Of a stretch of 7,067 nt of DNA, positions 5,229 to 7,067 are shown in pieces. How positions within the stretch are numbered: position 1 is the first letter of the stretch; every line of letters begins with the position of its first letter. Made by a program: the position numbers and the translations under genes. The stretch lies in NCBI GenBank assembly GCA_029005335.1, contig JAQXFT010000202.1, forward strand, positions 1 through 7,067. Direction: 5' to 3'. This stretch comes from Oscillospiraceae bacterium (GTDB lineage: Bacteria; Bacillota; Clostridia; Oscillospirales; Ruminococcaceae). Under the pieces are notes generated by a model. The model had not been told where the DNA came from. It saw only the letters and a program-made list of their open reading frames with translations, and did no database searches.

Positions 5229-6266
5229 TTATTCTGATTTGGATTCGGTTTCAGTCTTTTCCGGTTCGTATTTCAGGATTATATCCTGGATTTTCGGGTC
5301 ATTTGTTATACCATAAAGTATTTTAAGATATATCAGAGCGTCCTTGATGTTGTTATCCATAAGGCACTGCTGTGCAAGTAAAGCTGATATCTCTGTAACT
5401 GTTTTATCCGCACCGTATTCGAGACCGTATTTTTCAAAGACTTTGTCTATTTTGTTCCTGTCAGGAGTTGCAATTTTCTGACCTGTGATAGTAACAATAT
5501 TTCTGAGTTCAGCATTTACACCGAGATGAGGATAGAAGATGAGACTTGCATAATAGAATACAGAAGCATCATCATATTCTTTAAGGTCAACGCACATATA
5601 TCCCATATTCGCATAGCATCTTGCGATAGCAGCCGGAGATGAAGCAACTTTAAGGGTATCCTTTGTAAGTTCAATGATTTTGTCCTTATCCTTACGGAGC
5701 TTGTATATTTCAGTAAGCTCAAATTTGGGACCGCAGTCAACAGGATTATATTCTATGGCTTTTTTCAGAACCTCTTCGGCTTTGTCAAGCTCTCTGTACT
5801 CAACAAGAATATATCCGTATGAGCTTATCATTCTTGCAAAGTCGAACGGAGAACGGTTCAGAGTTTTCTGAGGCTTGAAAACTATCTGATAAAGATTATC
5901 TTCAAATGTATTTCTGAGTGAAACAAATTTACTTGTTTCAGTTTCAGCGAATCCCTCAGTAATTTTGGAGTAGAGTGCCTCGGCAAGCTTCAGAGCCTTT
6001 TCCAGATTCTGCTTTGAATTTATTATTTCCACAATATCAGCATATACCTTGTCGAGACGTTTTCCGTTTATATACATTATCCGCATAATGCTTTTCTGAT
6101 ATTCTTCCGGCATAATTTCGGCGAGAAGGTCGATTACAGCACTTATTCCCTCCTCATTGTTTTCCTTTACATATTCTTCGGATTTATCTGAAAGGAATTG
6201 TTTATCCTTTTCAAAGTCACCTGAGAGCTGTTTGCGGATAGCTTTTTTAATTTCGTTTGCAGACAT
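5229..6266 (-). CDS. TPR-like repeat protein of unknown function
   Basis: This 345-residue, mostly helical protein has no signal peptide or membrane helix, so it is probably cytoplasmic. The middle carries tetratricopeptide-like helix pairs. One at about 143-176 includes YGYILVEYRELDKAEEVLKKAI followed by the typical EYNP turn. Another lies at about 177-210 and a third at about 213-246 (ANMGYMCVDLKEYDDASVFYYA). A weaker repeat is at about 297-328. The N-terminal 130 residues are charged and helical without a recognised motif, and the C-terminus is a Glu/Lys/Ser tail. TPR proteins usually bind partner proteins. The gene begins 18 bases after the Pro/Asn-rich gene with a GAGG site five bases before the ATG, so the two are probably co-expressed and may interact. 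A terminator follows. No enzymatic role is suggested. Confidence 0.88.
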   Translation of the reverse strand: MSANEIKKAIRKQLSGDFEKDKQFLSDKSEEYVKENNEEGISAVIDLLAEIMPEEYQKSIMRIMYINGKRLDKVYADIVEIINSKQNLEKALKLAEALYSKITEGFAETETSKFVSLRNTFEDNLYQIVFKPQKTLNRSPFDFARMISSYGYILVEYRELDKAEEVLKKAIEYNPVDCGPKFELTEIYKLRKDKDKIIELTKDTLKVASSPAAIARCYANMGYMCVDLKEYDDASVFYYASLIFYPHLGVNAELRNIVTITGQKIATPDRNKIDKVFEKYGLEYGADKTVTEISALLAQQCLMDNNIKDALIYLKILYGITNDPKIQDIILKYEPEKTETESKSE

Positions 6267-6284
6267 TATAACCTCATTTCCTGA

Positions 6285-7067
6285 CTAAAAGCCTCTTTTA
6301 GCCAAATCCTTTTTAAATTTTGCATCAATTTTTTCCTGCCTTTTCTTAGCTTTAAGTTCTTCCTTGGAAAGCGGACGCTGAGGTTCAGCCGGAGCTTTCT
6401 TTGGAGAAGGTGAAGAAGAGTTTCCGTAGCTTTTCTTTTTAGAAGGTGACGGAGCTTTGTATTCCTCAAAGAGTCCCTTTGTGCTTATACTGTCTTTTTT
6501 GTCCTCTTTCTTCTTGAATTTTTCGCCGGAAAGCTGTGAGAAAGCAGCTTCAGGGGAATCGAAGATTGTAGGCATTTCAGGATTTTCCTGCATATCAAAG
6601 AGATTCAGATTCTTTTTCTTTGTAGACTGTGCGATAGCATTTGCAACAGCAGAAGGAGTATTTCTTGATTCATTGGCGAGATATGATATGTTGATGTTTG
6701 ATTTTGGCATTACCGGAGGGATATTATTCATAGGCGGTATAGGATTGCTTACAGGCGGAATATTATTCTGAGTATTATTCATAGGCGGTATAGGATTGTT
6801 TACAGGGGGAATATTATTCTGAGTATTATTCATAGGCGGAACAGGATTGTTTACAGGGGGAATATTATTCTGAATATTATTCATAGGCGGTATAGGATTG
6901 TTTACAGGGGGAATATTATTCTGAATATTATTCATAGGCGGAACAGGATTGCTTACAGGAGGAATGTTATTCTGAGTATTATTCATAGGCGGAACAGGAT
7001 TGTTTACAGGGGGAATATTATTCATAGGCGGTATAGGATTGTTTACAGGGGGAATATTATTCTGAAT
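6285..7067 (-). CDS. Pro/Asn-rich repeat protein with basic C-terminus, N-terminus outside window
   Basis: The frame stays open to the window edge, so the true start is upstream; the ATG at 7025 is only a repeat-internal methionine. The visible 260 residues begin with tandem 17-residue repeats of the form MNNxQNNIPPVNNPxPP (x is T/I and V/I), which are likely disordered and polyproline-rich. Next is a segment with ISYLANESRNTPSAVANAIAQ and NLFDMQENPEMPTIFDSPEA. A Lys/Ser/Pro-rich low-complexity tail ends in a charged helix, LSKEELKAKKRQEKIDAKFK. No membrane segment is seen. The TPR-like gene follows 18 bases downstream. I do not recognise the family. Scaffold or partner binding through the TPR protein is a guess. 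A signal peptide or folded N-terminal domain could exist beyond the edge. Confidence 0.8.
   Translation of the reverse strand: MQNNIPPVNNPIPPMNNIPPVNNPVPPMNNTQNNIPPVSNPVPPMNNIQNNIPPVNNPIPPMNNIQNNIPPVNNPVPPMNNTQNNIPPVNNPIPPMNNTQNNIPPVSNPIPPMNNIPPVMPKSNINISYLANESRNTPSAVANAIAQSTKKKNLNLFDMQENPEMPTIFDSPEAAFSQLSGEKFKKKEDKKDSISTKGLFEEYKAPSPSKKKSYGNSSSPSPKKAPAEPQRPLSKEELKAKKRQEKIDAKFKKDLAKRGF
6711..7067 (-). repeat. 51-bp in-frame tandem repeat array within the Pro/Asn-rich gene
   Basis: Five full 51-base units (6732-6782, 6783-6833, 6834-6884, 6885-6935, 6936-6986) are followed by a 39-base unit (6987-7025) that lacks 12 bases (four residues). A further unit is cut by the window edge after 42 bases. 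A degenerate half unit encoding MNNIPPV ends the array at 6711-6731. Units differ at only a few positions (T/I, N/S, V/I), which indicates recent expansion. Because 51 and 39 are both multiples of three, gain or loss of units keeps the reading frame. Confidence 0.95.

Noticed and set aside
6266..6469. A 67-codon basic open frame on the minus strand
   Set aside because: It is an out-of-frame shadow of the Lys-rich tail of the Pro/Asn-rich gene and has no ribosome binding site of its own.
6711..7067. The evenly spaced repeats as a CRISPR array
   Set aside because: The units are contiguous without unique spacers, stay in one open reading frame and encode a regular 17-residue peptide, so they are a coding tandem repeat.

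Overview
The window looks like a piece of chromosome from a low-GC, Gram-positive anaerobe of the class Clostridia, possibly a Ruminococcus relative (Oscillospiraceae). The evidence is AT-rich DNA with strong AGGAGG-type ribosome binding sites, near-consensus sigma-A promoters, a perfect CIRCE element before groES, a DUF3792/TIGR04086 membrane protein and a membrane-anchored HtrA-type protease beside a two-component system. The genus is inferred, not proven. No rRNA, tRNA, CRISPR array, insertion sequence or prophage gene is visible.

Region 1 (1-513, minus strand) is the start of the groES-groEL heat-shock operon. It holds the first codons of groEL at the window edge, a complete groES, and a promoter with a perfect CIRCE operator, which implies HrcA control.

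Region 2 (514-1175) has a minus-strand gene of uncertain family (a weak match to tubby/LURP-one-like barrels). It is divergent from the regulator operon. Two near-perfect sigma-A promoters stand back to back, and a TGACAAT motif lies near the predicted start point of each.

Region 3 (1176-4749, plus strand) is a three-gene operon: an OmpR-type response regulator, a membrane sensor histidine kinase, and an HtrA-like serine protease with one PDZ domain. The layout recalls systems such as Bacillus CssRS, which control HtrA proteases in response to damaged proteins at the cell surface. An envelope-stress role is the natural inference. A small hairpin with a T-rich tail sits between regulator and kinase, and a terminator follows the protease gene.

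Region 4 (4768-7067, minus strand) contains, in transcription order, a Pro/Asn-rich repeat protein cut off by the window edge, a TPR-like protein, and a small four-helix membrane protein (TIGR04086). A strong hairpin plus T-tract lies between the last two. It overlaps the ribosome binding site of the membrane protein gene, so it looks like a terminator or attenuator with a second role in translation.

Most of the window is ordinary core genome. The parts worth a second look are the repeat-protein/TPR pair, the terminator that overlaps a ribosome binding site, and the symmetric divergent promoter region.
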